Shown here: piece by piece, positions 33,003-45,879 of the stretch | Position numbering within the stretch: the first letter of the stretch is position 1 | How the letters are laid out: every line of letters begins with the position of its first letter | Assembly: GCA_012931725.1 (NCBI GenBank) | Contig: CM022947.1 | Span: 25,210,678-25,274,677 of the forward strand | DNA from: Litsea cubeba | Taxonomy: Eukaryota; Streptophyta; Magnoliopsida; Laurales; Lauraceae | Length of the DNA stretch: 64,000 nt | Direction of reading: 5' to 3' | The notes under the pieces: model-generated | The model's input: the letters and a program-made list of their open reading frames with translations, nothing else | What the model was told of the DNA's origin: nothing | The model's database searches: none | Translations under genes and position numbers: made by a program

Positions 33003-33700
33003 CTAAGGTTTTGTTCCTTTCCACGGGTCTTCTTTATTGACAATTTTTCCAAGGCTTGCTATGAGATGATCCCAATCGCTTGTTGAAACCTTGTCGAAGT
33101 AGGCTACTTCTTTTGGAGATGAGGGTTCTTCTGGGTCAGAAGACCACACGTCTGTGCCATCGGACAACTCCTTTTCATTGTCAGAGAAATCGTACCAATT
33201 GGATGAGCTTCCTGGATCTTTGTCAGGTGACTCATCGAAGAGATATCCAGGGAGATCGATGTCTTCATGGACTTGAGATGTTGAGGCTTGGTCAGTAAAT
33301 TGACTTTTTAGCCTTTGTGTCAACTGTCTCAGGGGAGTGTCAGGATCATACCCTAACCCGTGTGAAGATTTCTCTATGAAACCGTAGAGTCTCCAATCTT
33401 CCAGCTGGCTTTTGGTCCAGACAGGCCCCAATGGTGTGAGAATACCGCGTCCTTCTCCCAAACCGACTGGGTTTTGAGCATCATAGCCCATTTTCTTCAT
33501 AATAGCTTGTGCCACAGGACTATATAAGGATAGTTGAGGCATACCTTTGTTTTGAAAAGGTTCAAGCATGGAGTTTGATGAAGAAGCATCCGATCTATGG
33601 AAGAAGATCGGCTTTTCCTTTGCTGAAGTTACTGGAACAACGAAGGAAGCTGACGTAGGATCTTCTATGTCAGAAGTTATCTCCATTGGAGTAAAAGCAG
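33003..33700 (-). pseudogene. G-patch-like segment between protease and reverse transcriptase of Tat copy 2
   Basis: The frame includes AIMKKMGYDAQNPVGLGEGR with following GILTP, a glycine pattern like a G-patch. Acidic, Ser-rich sequence follows. G-patch-like modules at this position are known in some Tat elements and may bind nucleic acid. It is out of frame with reverse transcriptase at about 32,944-33,003. Confidence 0.65.
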
Positions 33701-33910
33701 GCTGAACTTGCTAAGTGTCAGCTTGGCTTGACGATGTGTCGTCTTCTAGCTCTGAATCCGAATCCGTGTCTTGCATGATAGACACGAAAGAAACAACAAA
33801 TTTGCCCCCAGGCTTTTGCTTTGCCTTCTTCACTTTAGTTGTGATGACCAAAGGCTTTGAAGGTTTAAGGGAGATGATAAAGGGAGTTTGAATGCTCTCT
33901 TCGAATTTAC

Positions 33911-34703
33911 CTAATGGTTTTTTTTCTTCCGGTGATTATTGAGGAGCCTTGCCTTTATCTTTCTGGAGATTTTCGGCAAAGGGTGCTGTGTGCTTCTCCT
34001 CTTCTTCTTTCTCGCCTTCATACATATGTGAGTCTGTGAAGTGGACTTCTTTACCTTTGAAGGGTTTTCTGTCCGTAAAGACTCGATGTACCATGCCGTC
34101 GTCGCCAACAAACTTGATGCATTGATGTAGAGTTGAAGGGACAACACCATTCTCGTGGATCCAGGGGCGTCCGAAAAGGATGTTGTAGCATGAAGGGGTT
34201 TTTATTGCATACACAGTGACCTCAGAGATAAGATCACCAATCTGCAACTTGAACCTGATTTTGCCGATAGGCCTTTGAGTACTCCTATCGTATCCAAAGA
34301 TAGATACAGATGTGTGGCTCAGTTTGCTGGGTGGGATGCCCAACTCTTCAAGAGCCGAAGTGGAGATGAGGTTGAGTGCAGAACCTGGGTCGATCTGAAC
34401 TCTGTGCATAGGCATTTCCTTGATGTACCCTGTGAAGTACAGGGGTCGGTTGTGCCTTGTTTCGCCAAGTAGGAGGTCGTCCTTTGTGAAGGCGATGGTT
34501 GCACTAGCTGCTTTTTGAATCGAGAGGCATTCGATGCATGGTCCTTTAATTTTCTTCTTTTCTCCCTTTGAGAAAGCTTCTGAGTTTTTGATCCGATAAT
34601 CCATTTCAATTTGGAGGACTTGCGGGGCATGTTTGTCGACATCCTTATTCAGCTTTTGTAATTCTGAAATGAGATTATCACGAGTGTGCGGAGACATTCG
34701 CAA
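33911..34703 (-). pseudogene. Aspartic protease region of Tat copy 2
   Basis: The frame 34,703-33,936 contains VQIDPGSALNLIS, matching a retropepsin active-site region with DPGS in place of the usual D-S/T-G. YNILFGRPWIH follows, the flap/C-terminal block common to plant Ty3 proteases. Upstream lies a Lys-rich segment with CIECLSIQ. The protease would process the polyprotein. Confidence 0.8.
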
Positions 34704-36322
34704 TAAATCTAGGATGTGCAGACGTTCGGGTATGTGCTTGAAGTGTTCAATCTAGTCATACTTGAAAGCCTCCTTAGGGCCTGCATGTTCATCATTGTTG
34801 CCATAGGGGCGCTTACAACATCTTTCTCGAAGGATTTACATATGTAAAGGAAGATTGGTTGTAATTTTTGTGGTAGTCTCGGCCATAGCGGGTCCCTTTA
34901 CCAACTTCGAGAGCTTCTTGAGAAGGGTCTTCGTTTGGAATACTGTCTTCAGGATCAAGAGCCTATCATTTTTCATTTGCTGAGGATGTATCTGCAGCAG
35001 AGTTGCCATCCTCAGTGATTGTGTTGCATGGAGCATTTTTCAGGAATAAGTCTTGAACAGCATCCAGCAGCCTTTCTTCTTCGTTGACCAATTCATCGTC
35101 CCAAGCATCAATAGCTGGGGATTCTTCAATCAGGAAGGGTGTGAACTTTGAAGTCACAGTCTCAGGAGAAGAAATCTGAGAGGGTGTCGTCTCAGTGAAA
35201 GTCACGTGAGATGAGGTGGCTCCAGAAGATAAATTGCTAGGCGTCGCCGGAGTGTAAGGATCTCATCAGACGATGCTTCGGAAGAGCTATAATCCTGAAT
35301 TATCACATTACAGGAAGCTCTGACAGGAAACGTTGTCTGATCGGAGTCAGACTCATCCTCAGATGTAAGAGGATCATCTATCTAGCAATTCTCTCCATTT
35401 TCAGGAGTTAAGGGAGGATGTACTTGATGGTCTTCAGAGACTTCCAGCTCTGGATTGCGAGGAAGCTCGTTGACGCGGTCTTGCTCTTGTTCTAGAGCGA
35501 GACGCTGCAAGATCCTTGCATATTCTTCAAGATCAGGCATGGGAGCCAAATCTTTTTCTTCATCAACTCTTTGTGGCTCAACATAGTTGATTTCCACTGG
35601 AGCAATGACGGGTGCTGGGTCAGCAGCATTTTCTTGTACAGCCTCTTGGTCTTCTTCATCATCAGACCAGGATCCTTGCGCCGTAGGGGGTTATACCAGA
35701 TTACTGGCATAAGATGAGTCTCAGAAACCCATTCTTCATCGGAGAGATATTCTCCTGTTCCAAGGGACTCCTCCCACTCATCGGTGTAGTTGGATTTGAA
35801 TCCATTATCAGTGTCGCTGGACTCGTATCCATCAATGGAGAATCCAACTACCGAAATGCAAGAGTATGATGCCCCCTGCGTGGCTTCTTTGAATTGAGGT
35901 GGCTTAAAATCACTGAGAGTGAATTTTCTTACCCCCTATAAAGTCTCTGGAAGGGACGTTTTTGTTGCCTCCAGTGAAGCGGTAGAGGACGCCTCCGCCT
36001 TTTCTTGGACTTCTTGTTTTGGCTGGGTCTTCTCTTGCAGTTTGAGCTTGAGGAGATGTTTCATAGCCTGCCTTCGCTATTGAGCTGTAGGCTTTGTTTT
36101 TGCGACCTCCCAACTTTCATCTTCCAGGAGATCGGGATGTACCCATATGGGTTGTCCGTCTGGTGTCGGGTAAGGAACCAGTTCCTCGGACGCTTGGATT
36201 GTGTTTATCATCTTCAAGGAAGTAGCAATCTTCTTCTTCGGTGATTCTAATGTTTGTCCACATGTCACCATGTTGACGGAGGCAGACCCATAGTTTTTGT
36301 CAAAGGTGATGACTCCGTTTTT
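34704..36322 (-). pseudogene. Gag-protease linker of Tat copy 2 (frame-broken, acidic)
   Basis: Short open segments in all three minus frames are rich in Glu, Asp, Ser and Pro (for example around 35,382-35,710 and 34,966-35,205). A G/K-rich stretch lies near 35,910-36,110. Together they look like one long acidic linker that has acquired several frameshifts and stops. No domain was recognised. Confidence 0.5.
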
Positions 36323-37602
36323 TCACATCTCGTTTATTTTCTCCCTCACAACGAAGCATTGATTGAGAGGATGCGAGATCATCTGATGGTATGGACAGTA
36401 CCGAGGATCGTTGGTTTTGCCAACATCACCCGGTCTTTTGGGTTCAGGCAAGGTGAGCTTGCCGTTTGCCACAAGAGCCCCGAAGATTTCATCAACATCT
36501 TCATCCAACGGGTATTTCTTCTCTACTCGTTCTTTGAAGGCATCAGAGAGTTCAGGTCTCTTACCAGCAGCTTTGTTTTCAGCTTTCTTTGGTGGCTGAG
36601 GAGTTGACTTGGTCTGCACATTGAGGACCTCTTTTTTTTTTGTTTTGAGGTTGCAATGGTAGTTGGCTCTTTTCTTAATGATTTCTGGCTGTTGAGGTCT
36701 TTAATCACCGTTTCAACTTCCATGGAAGCTTCTAGGACCCAGGTTCTCTGATTTGTTGCCGATGATCATGGAGCGGATTCTAGCTCTCATGTTGTTTCGG
36801 CAGATGTCGACTAGCGACGCTTTGGCAATACATCAGAGCATTTGTATGCCATTGCTTTCCACTTATGAATGAAGTCATATGTTGACTCATTCTCCCCCTG
36901 TTTTAGGCTGCACAGCTGAGCCATAGTAGCGGGATGATCCTCACCTTTGAAGTGAGTCAGGAAGCGTGTCTCTAGCATGGCCCAATTTTGGATGGAATCC
37001 TCCGGCAAAGTGGAGTACCAATCGAAGGCCGTACCTTTTAGGGTACTTGCAAAGAGGCGGATCTTGAGTGCATCTTGATCCGCTATAGCTCCCGTCAAGA
37101 TCTTAAAGTGGATGACGTGCTGTCTGGCTAATCCTTTCCCCGTATATGTTTGGAGAGATGTAGGCAAGAGGGTATAACTGGTTCTTCTTGAGTGGGGCCA
37201 GGTATGCTGGCTTGGTGGATATTTGAGACCTTATTTGTTTTGGTGAAGGTCTTGGGGACCAAGTCTTGGGATAGACCTGGTCGTTTGCGGGTCGAGGCTT
37301 CGTGGGGGTGCCACGGGCTTCGGCCTTCTGGTGCTCGCCTTTTGTGTCACGGTAGTGACACGTTGAGAGGCGACCTTCTGCTTCTTGGAAGGAGCAGTTT
37401 GTTCTTTGGGAAGTGGGAATGTTCCCAGCGTCCCAAAGACAATAGTCCGGGGAGTCGAGGTCGACCTGGAGTTCAGAGAGTTGCCAAGGGAGTTGACGCT
37501 TCGGCAGCTGATGGGGCGCTTGTAGGTGCGCGTGGTTTGCTTCTGTTGAAGCATGAGCTGGTGCTTGTTCTCATCGAAGGTAATGGTTAGTGAAGCTGCC
37601 AT
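36323..37602 (-). pseudogene. Gag of Tat copy 2
   Basis: The likely start is the ATG at 37,602-37,600 (MAASLTITFDENKHQ), preceding a basic, Pro/Thr-rich N-terminus. The retrotransposon gag domain follows at 37,167-36,811 with ALKIRLFASTLKGTAFDWY and a TRFLTHF block. Near 36,360-36,400 a YCPYHQMISHPLNQC segment looks like the variant zinc-binding motif found in Tat gags. A stop at 37,231 and frame changes near 36,620-36,800 show it is broken. Gag would form the virus-like particle. Confidence 0.82.
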
Positions 37603-39326
37603 TGTTAGTTTTCGAAAAGTTTCTGAAACAAGACCGCATCCATTAGTAATCACAAGAATATAATGATCAGAAATGAGAAGTATTATGGTTTTGTCTTTTC
37701 AAATCGCTCGAGGGAAATGACCCAAACAATATGAAGAAGGCAGAAACCCATAGAGTGTACAATTGTTCTAATCGCAGGTATGGTAAACCCAGAATGAGCG
37801 TCCCAGTGACTGCTAGAAGCAATTGTGAACTTAAATTCGACTTATCGAGAAGCAGAGCTTGCTCGAGGTAAGAAGAATATAAAGTTGGAGTTACAAATGT
37901 GCCGGTCGCGAATACGGTAGACCCTGAAAGGGCGTACTAGTACCACTAAATACAAATGTTTTGAGACCGCATCCATGAGATAAGATTCTCTGTTTTGAAA
38001 GGTCGAGATTGGATTCATCAAAGAGAGCATATGGTATTCCGATCCAATTACAGTCTCAGTGATTTCCGCGAGCGCCAGTACTCAGAAGGAAATGAACCAT
38101 AATTTATCGGATCTGAATCCAAAAATGACGAGTTTTTTTTTTTTTTTTTGAAAGGCCAAGATCGGGTTCATCAAAAAGAGCAAAAGGCACTCCAATCTGA
38201 ACACGGGCTCAGCGATTTCCAAAAGCGCCAGTGCTTAAAAAGGAGGAGACCAAAATTTCTCCAATGTAAACCCAAAATGACGGAAGTTTCTTTTTTTTTT
38301 TTAGAAGATTTTTTTTATAAAAAAAATCTTTTTTTTTATTTTTTATTGAGGATTTTTTTGAAATTTTTTTTTATTTTTTATTTTAAAATTTTTATTTTTA
38401 AAAATCTTATTTTGAAAAATTTTTATTTAAAAGACGAGAGAGTATACATAGGCCTCCTAACCCGGTCTTATGAAATCTCGATTGACAGAATTGCCCCCAG
38501 GTAAGGGTAGGATTACTTAATGAACTTGATTGGAGGACCCTTGCCTAGAACAGTTAAGCTGTCTCCACACTCTCTACAAGGCTTTTCTTGAATCAACCGT
38601 GATCAAAGAACGCAGTTGGTTTAACCTTAGTGATCTATGTCTTTTTTTTTTCTTTTTTTTACTTTTATTTTTTTTATCTTAGATATTTAATGAACTCATC
38701 GAAGAGAAACGATGGCCCAAATCCTAATTCGAACAGGCTCAACAATTTCTGCGAGCACACGAACGAAAGGAAAGGATCAAAGTTTCTCAATTTTGAATCC
38801 AAAATGAGAAATCTGATTTTTTTTAATTTCTAATGAACTCATCGAAGAAAAACAATGGCCATTTCCACAATTCGAACCGGCTCAACGATTTCCGCGAGCA
38901 CAGAGACGAAACGAAAAGGATAAAAGTTTCTCAATTTTGAATCCAAACTAATAAATCTGATTTTTTCTGTTTTTTTTTCTAATGAACTCATTGAAGAAAA
39001 ACAATGGCCATTTCCACAATTCAAGCCGGCTCAACGATTTCCGCGAGCACAGAGACGAAACGAAAAGGATCAAAGTTTCTCAATTTTGAATCCAAACTAA
39101 GAAATCTGATTTTTTGTTTTTTTTTTTTTTTAAAAGAGAAAGAGTGGAAATAAATTCAAAGAATTAGAAATTTCCAAAAAATCTCATCTCATTTTTTTTA
39201 GATGCAGAATCCAACATAGGCCACTAATTAGAAAATAGCGAAGGAATCGAGAAAAAAATATAAGCATAGAGCAAAAGATATGATATGCAAATATTTCATT
39301 TCTAGCATCGTGTTCTCAAATGAACG
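37603..39326 (-). repeat. Leader of Tat copy 2 with a ~135 bp tandem array
   Basis: No coding sequence was recognised. From about 37,970 to 39,130 at least five units of ~135-140 bp occur. Each contains TTCATC(G/A)AA-type, CTCA(A/G)(C/T)GATTTCCGCGAGC and TCTCAATTTTGAATCC blocks and ends in a T-rich run. The last three (from about 38,690, 38,830 and 38,970) are the most alike. A very AT-rich homopolymer zone spans 38,285-38,440. Confidence 0.75.
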
Positions 39327-39346
39327 GGTCCCACCGGGCGGAGCCA
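39327..39346 (-). other. Primer-binding site of Tat copy 2
   Basis: Three bases inside the 5' LTR end, the minus strand reads TGGCTCCGCCCGGTGGGACC. It begins with TGG, the complement of a tRNA CCA end. The matching tRNA was not identified from memory; its position and TGG start support the call. Confidence 0.7.
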
Positions 39347-39349
39347 GCT

Positions 39350-41914
39350 TGATGGAACAGCGCATTCTGCCCGGTTCTACCGAGGTCGGCCGACGTGGGA
39401 GTCCGTTTGGGTACGACCCTTTCGTAACCGGGGGGCAGAGGCGTGCATCAATATTTTTTGTATGGGTGTGCCAGATTTTCTATTTTATTTGGAATTGCAA
39501 GTAGTGATCCGGAGATCAACCTTCGCAAGTAAAAAGGAAATCAACTTCTTTCAAGTTTTCCATTGCACATATATTTAAGAAAAGAGACATTTTCTCGATT
39601 TACAGTGAAAGGCGATTTTTTTTGGCATTTATAGCCGATTTTGGCGTTTATAGCCGATTTTTGGCGTTTATAGCCAATTTTACAATTCTTATCAATAATG
39701 AAAGACAATAGTTGTGATTTTTGTCTCTTTTGGAAAAATACAAACTACAATGAAAAGCAAGAAAATGAGGATCTAACTTCTCAGGAGATTATGGGGGACT
39801 CGTTCAGATTGACGGTCGCAAGCCATGTGTGGACTTCGCCATCATCCATGCAGATGAGAACAGAGGATGCTATTGATTCGCTTGGCTTGGCTATAACCTC
39901 AGATTTTTAGAGGACAAAGACCAAAAGGAGGTCCTATGTCCAATAAAAAACTAAGTAGACGGGCTAAAAAGCCACGTCTAAGCCATTGGAGGCAGAATGA
40001 AAAGGCAAGGACCTTGGGGGAGGTACCCCCCAAGGGACTTTTATCACCTTGTAACGGTGGTTGGTGTAGAACTTCCGCAGAGTTTTCTCTCTTTCTTTTT
40101 CGTAGATTTCTGATGCCTTTTTCTGTTTGAATTTCCGGATTTTCTGCAGTCTGTCATGCTGTTTGTCGTGCTATTTTTTCTTCTTGGAGTGCTCTCCTAT
40201 TTATAGGCTTTTTGGTAGCCATTTAGGAGGGTTTATGAGCTTTTATTGTCATTAAGCTGCATAATGGGAGGAGTTACAGGACTTAATTCCTTTATTTTGT
40301 AACTCCTTGGCTTCTGATTGGCCGGAGGAAATTGTGGGCATTTAATCGCCTTTAATTGCCATGATGGGAGGAGTTTCATGGTTTAAATGTCATGAATTTA
40401 TTGACTTGTAACTCCCGGATGCTTGCTTCTGATTGGGCCATCCAAAGAAATGGATTAATGACTGTAATAAAGCTAGTCAATTAATCGCATTAAGTGGTCG
40501 CCGAGTAGTTGAAGAGTCGCGGGCCGTGCCGCGTCTTTTGGGATTCTTTTGGTGATGATCATCGATGGATCTTCATGTAGATCGACATCGGATGACCATG
40601 TAACTCCAGGTATTGGTTGCCAACAGCGGGTCGGTGCAATCTGTCCTGTCGATTTCTCGATCGGTCGGGTAGAAAGCACACATTTTTTGTTGACCGGTTG
40701 GCGATCAATGTTGATTTCGATACTCTTAATGATTGACCCGTGATTTTGATAGATGTCAAAGGATTTCGTGTCTCAAAAGTATGAATTTTGGAAAATCCGA
40801 GGAGACGGACACTTCGAATTGCGAAAAACGATGAAAAACGGGATTTCCGGGGCGATCCCGGGCTCCAGGGTCGCAGGGGCCTGCAACCCTGGAGGGGTTT
40901 TCCCCCTTTTTGTCCCGTTTTGCGTCCGTTTTTGCTGTTTTTCGATTATTTTTTCTTCTGTATTTTTTCTTGACATTTTTGTATCATTTATTGGCCTGAT
41001 TTCCCTGTTGAAAACCTGATGAGAAGCCTTGCATTTTTGTTTGCAAAGTTTCCAATTTTCCGTGAAAGCCGAAGACTTTGTCGCGCAAAGTTGCCGATTT
41101 TCTGTCAGAAGCTGAAACTGGGTCAAACGATATCAGAATGACCTGAAATTAAGGTGAAGCCTCTTGAACAATAAATAAGACCAACCATAGGCTTTTGTTT
41201 GAGTTTTGAAGCCGTTTGGGGTTTTATCACTAGTAGACTTATTTTTGTCGCGATGAAGATGTCGCGGCTTGATGTGCGGCCAACCAATGTCCGATTGACT
41301 TGAAATTTGACAGGGAACCTATTGGGGTCATTTTAAGATGATCCATAGGCTCTGTCTTGGAAACCATGGTCCCGTGGAGCTTCGCCGCCGAGAGGCCTGA
41401 TTTGGCTTCCGAGCGTCAAAGTCTGGTCAAATGTTGTCAAAATGACCTGAAATTTGACGTGTAGCCCTTTGTAAGCATTTTGAAGCCGTCCATGTGCTCT
41501 ATCTGATGAGTGATGGCCTCAGTGGTTCTGGCCGCTGAGAGGCTTGATTTAGCTGTTCGAGGGTTGATGTAGAGTCAAACGTTGTCGGTTTGACTCGGAA
41601 CTTGACGTGGAGCCTTTTGGATGTATTTTGAGACCATCCATCGGCTCTGATCGAAGATTTGGTGTCTCCGATGCTTTCACCGCCGAGAGCTCCTTTTCAG
41701 CTGCCGGAGAAGCGAAGTTAGGCCAAATGATTTTGAAATGGCCCGAAACTTCTTGTGTACTCCTTTTTTGGATGTCTTGAAGGATCTTGCAGTTTTTGTT
41801 TGATTCTGACAAGATTTGGTTTTTTGGAAGTGGCACTGCCTATTTATGGCAGGTTGCGACTTCATGTAGCTTTCTGGATCTTGAAGAAGCAAAGTGACAT
41901 TTTTGGTGTCAACA
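39350..41914 (-). repeat. 5' LTR of Tat copy 2
   Basis: On the minus strand it runs from TGTTGACACC at 41,914 to the CCATCA end at 39,350. It pairs with 21,573-24,099. The target duplication ATGTA follows at 41,915-41,919. Three GGC(A/G)TTTATAGCC(G/A)ATTTT units lie in the U5 end near 39,624-39,682, one more than in the partner LTR. Confidence 0.94.
40196..40205 (-). promoter_or_regulatory. TATA box of the Tat 5' LTR
   Basis: TATAAATAGG on the minus strand is followed by AGAGCACTCC. It lies about 1.7 kb into the LTR and is conserved in the 3' LTR at 22,384-22,393. This is the likely start of the genomic RNA. A second similar word lies near the U3 start (about 41,846) and is less likely. Confidence 0.65.
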
Positions 41915-41919
41915 ATGTA

Positions 41920-42480
41920 CACATATGACTTATCCGGATTCTAACAAAAATCAAATGACTTGATTGCCTTGTCAATACGGATGTACATGTTCCGGGATTC
42001 ATGCTTGAATCCATAAATTGACTACTACAGCTTGCAAACTCTTTGCACTTGGTTATTAGCTATAAAACCGTCTGGCTGCATCATATAGATGTCTTCCTCA
42101 TGATTGTCGTTGTGAGACGCGCTATCTTGACATCCATTTGCCAAATCTCGTCACCGAGATGTACCGCAATGGATAAGAGTATCCTGATGGAACTCTTCCA
42201 TCTGGTCCTCTCTATCTTTTGTAGACCTACTTGCACCCAATAGGTTTGCTAAGTATCCAGACCTGATTAGAGTACAAAGACTCCACCTCAGCTTTCATAG
42301 CATCTAGCCAACATCTCGAAACTATGTCATTAACTGCTTTATCATAGTTACAGGGATCTTGTTTCGGTTATACCGGGATTGTCTTGTAAGACTCTCCCAA
42401 AACCGAGAACCTGTCAGAGCTCCTGACAATGCTCCCACTACGACAAGGCATTGGTGTAACTACTGGGTCAAGTATGGGCG
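41920..42480 (-). pseudogene. Copia A reverse transcriptase, N-terminal part (decayed)
   Basis: This is the continuation of copia A on the other side of the Tat insertion. Minus-strand translation in broken frames resembles the intact copia B reverse transcriptase. It includes the region corresponding to IYGLKQASRAW and WQMDVKTTFLNG, and upstream the block before it. Many stops are present. Confidence 0.8.
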
Positions 42481-43748
42481 GGTTTTCTTAAAGTTCGGTT
42501 ATTCTTGGATTTGGAATTGATTTCTTTTGAATATCTTCCAAGATAACCATCTCTAAAGATTTCCGATTAATCTTATAATCTCCCTCCAGAAAATCGTATT
42601 GGTGCTGTCAAGCAGTTTCTGCTCTTTGGGATTATAGAGCAACCAACCTTTAGTTCCTTTTTGGGATATAATGTAAACATATATACTTCCAACTTCGATT
42701 CCAACTAATTCATCTGATCCTTCAGCAGTGTGCCGGACAATCCTGAAAACGTTGTAGACTAGGCTTTCGCCCTATCCATAACTCCCGGGGAGTCTCAAGT
42801 ATAGACTTAGATGGAATGAGGTTTTAGTATTTACATTTCAGTTACCATATCTCAAAATATAGGTAATCCTGAGAAACTCAATATAAACCTGATCATATCT
42901 AAAAGAGTCTTGTTCCTTCTTTCTGCTACTCCTTTTTGTTGAGGCAAACTAGGAGCAGACTACTGGGATCAAATCTCATTTTTTGATAAGTATCCCATAA
43001 AATTAGTGGAGAGATGTTCTCCTCCTCGATCTCATCGAAGAGTATTTATACTTTTACCTAAATGTTTTTCCGCTTCCGCTCGAAACTCTTGAACTTTTCA
43101 AAAGTCTCGGACTCGCAGTGCATAAGGTATATGTATCCATATCTTGAGTAATTATTGGTGAAAGTGATGAAATACTCATGTCAAGATCTCACTCTAATAT
43201 TATGGTCCATACACATCAGTATACACTAACTTCAATAAATCTTTGGCCCTTCTGCTCTTAGATGAGTAAGGGTCTTTCGGTCATTTTGCCTTCTAGACAA
43301 AACTTGCAGACAGTCATTGGTTCTACTACTAATGAAGGCAAGATACCATCTTTCACTAGCCTGTCAATCATGTTTAGGTTTATATGACGTAGCCTCCGGT
43401 GCCAAAGGTTTGTTGGATTAGATGAAGGTGACTACCTCTTTAATGATGGTCTATTATTAATATCAGTGTTATGTATCTCATACATTATAGGAGTTAAACA
43501 AATAAAGGCCATTGATTAGGCTGTCAGACTATATAAGAGTACCGTTCCTCTTTAAGACAATTTCATTACCAAAAGTAATAGAATAACTTTTATTCATCAT
43601 ACTAGAAATTAAAATTCCGTCTTAAAACGGTACATATAATGTATCTGACAAAATCAACTTAATATCTGAAAATAACTAAGTTACTACTCCCACCGACACT
43701 GCTTCTGCCTTGGCTTTCGATCTCAGGTTAACAATGTTTCCCCCGCCA
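42481..43748 (-). pseudogene. Copia A integrase region (decayed)
   Basis: The minus strand shows broken-frame similarity to the copia B integrase at 49,580-50,880. The segment around 43,030-43,300 corresponds to the catalytic core with its TDDYSRYGYVYL-like block. Stops and indels are frequent. It ends at the CTAAG duplication (43,749-43,753), where the solo LTR inserted into the gag-protease region. Confidence 0.75.
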
Positions 43749-44829
43749 CTAAGTGTAAGGTCCGTAACCTTATTGGGTCAGTTGGGCCCAATATCAGGCC
43801 CTGACCTGTTTAATTTGTTATTATTATAATTAATTTTATTTTAGATATTTAAGTGGGTTTAGATTATGAGCGAGTTTCTTTTAGCATTAGAATAGTGCCT
43901 GCGAAGTTTCGTTCGATTTCGAGTTCGTTTGATCTTAGCAGGGGGGTAGTTTGCAATTTAAGAAAAATTGAGTGTTTTTCCGAAATATTCCAAACATCGT
44001 GATTTTGGGTTCGTTGGAAAGGTCTTGTCGTGCTGATCATTTTTGTCTCTTGACTCGTCGCGATCAGATGATTAGAAACCCTTCAAGTAGTCCATTCTTC
44101 ACCGGACCCACTAAATGGGTAATTAAGTCTTTTCCTCCCTATCTTCTTCTTAAACGAGTATTAACTCTAATTCCATTCTTAATCTCTGCAACGAAGAAAC
44201 AACCGCAGCCCTTTCTTCTTCCACTTCTCTTCTCAAGCCAAGAACTCTACCCTAGAAGATCCTACTTGAAGATCCGATCCGCTAGACTTATTCCTTGCGA
44301 TCTTCTCTTTCTTCCGGTACCAATTTGGTAAGACTTCTCGCAATCTCATATTTTCACTTTATCATTTCTTTGGTTAGATTAGGTCCGATCTTGATTCTTC
44401 TCTTTTCTTTCTTCTCCTTTGCATTCTAGGTTGTATTTGTTCGGGTTAGATTGTTGATTTTGGGGTAGAAAGGCTTCTCCTCAAGTTTTGCCCAATTCCA
44501 ATCTTCTTCTTGGTTGAGGCAAGTAGATATGCATTTCATAATATTTATGTCTGTATTGTTTCATTGATTGATGATATATATTCATGATAGACTTCCCCTT
44601 TAATTCCAAGTATGTTGTGATTTAATTGGAAATTATGTTAGGTTAGATGTTTTGGAAAATGGATAAATCATGATAATAGGTTGTTTAGAATTGATTAATA
44701 GAATGGGATGGAATGGATGGGATGGAATGGAATGGAGTGGATTGTTGAAGAGAGAGCAGGAGGCTCTATTTTATGCAGGTTACAGCCTCTGGAAAGGCTT
44801 GAAAATGGGAAGGAATGATTGGGGAAGGA

Positions 44830-45230
44830 AGAGTTCAGAAATGGCCTGAATCCGTACGAGTTCCATACTGTCGGTCAGCTCTTGGTTCAGTGTTGGTCAA
44901 CTGACATTATGGTGTCGGTCAGCCGAGCCTCGTGTCGGTCCAAAAACCCAAGAGCCATATTTTGGCCTTTTGAGCGTCGGTCAGCCGACACCAAAACTTC
45001 GGTTAGCTGACACTATTCTCGGTTCCAAAACCCGAGAGCATGTTTTACATTGATTTTGTACAGTCGGTCAGCTCTCAGTTCGAATTTTGGTTAGCTGAAC
45101 TGAATCGGTCAGCCGAGTCTTGTTTCGATCAGAAAACCAGAGAGCTGCTGATTCAGCTGCCTGAGTTCAGTCAGCCGAACTGAGTAACTCGGTTAGCCGA
45201 AGGCCAACCGAAGAGCTAACCGAAATTGGC
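44830..45230. repeat. Cluster of TCGGTCAGCTGA-type short repeats
   Basis: At least ten degenerate copies of TCGGT(C/T)AGC(T/C)GA and its inverse lie within 400 bp, with intervening CCAAAACCCGAGAGC-like words. The motif contains AGCT/GGCT cores that pair with neighbouring inverse copies. It lies inside the long solo LTR. Confidence 0.75.
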
Positions 45231-45879
45231 CATTTCACTTGTCTTTTTTCGGACTAAAACTGAAACCTAGGATTAGGACTTAGTTGTTAGAAACCCCTAA
45301 TCTACCATCACATGACCATAAATGGGTTAAAAAATCGAATCACGTGCTTGGTGTGAATTCGATGGGTTGTCTAGGTATGAGTATTACGCGTGATGTAACT
45401 GAAAACATTTGGAATTGAATTGAACGATGTTCAACATGATTGTACACCAAGAAATTTTTCCTAAGAGCATCGTTGATCCAATTTCCACATGTACTCTATT
45501 AAGACATATGGGGTACAGGGATGACACTACTTGACTAGGAATGGATTGTAATATCTCCTTGACTTGTGACTTATATCGGTTGATAACATTTCCTTGTACA
45601 CTCTCTTGGCATAAAATACTTAACTAATTATGAAACATAATCCTTGTAGAATTTAGGACTTGGACCTGACTTAGAGTGTACCTTAGGAAACCATGTCTTG
45701 TTTTGATGAACATGACTGGCTAGTGATGATAGGAATTATCACGTGTTGCTTGTCTTGTATTGTCTTGGATTAGATAATCTCTAAGATCTTATCTTGTACA
45801 TGAAACTAGCCAGACTTGCTTGTCTTGTTTGTCCTTGTGTCAGAACCACTCTATTTTTGGTTGCATATCATGGCCATCT

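Larger units (their letters stand above)
21573..41914 (-). mobile_element. Complete Tat-lineage Ty3/gypsy retrotransposon, copy 2 (20.3 kb)
   Basis: The element has 2,527- and 2,565-bp LTRs with TG...CA ends and a perfect 5-bp target duplication, ATGTA (21,568-21,572 and 41,915-41,919). In minus-strand order it holds 5' LTR, PBS, repeat-rich leader, gag, a long linker, protease, G-patch-like segment, reverse transcriptase, RNase H, a second RNase H and integrase. Tandem repeats, a convergent spliced gene, more repeats, the polypurine tract and the 3' LTR follow. Coding regions carry several stops and frameshifts, so it is probably immobile on its own. Its interior matches copy 1 (1-6,411) in inverted orientation. 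Confidence 0.95.

Noticed and set aside
44700..44740. GGAAT-rich repeat resembling a satellite
   Set aside because: Only about eight short units are present, inside a solo LTR. It is a local microsatellite, not a satellite array.
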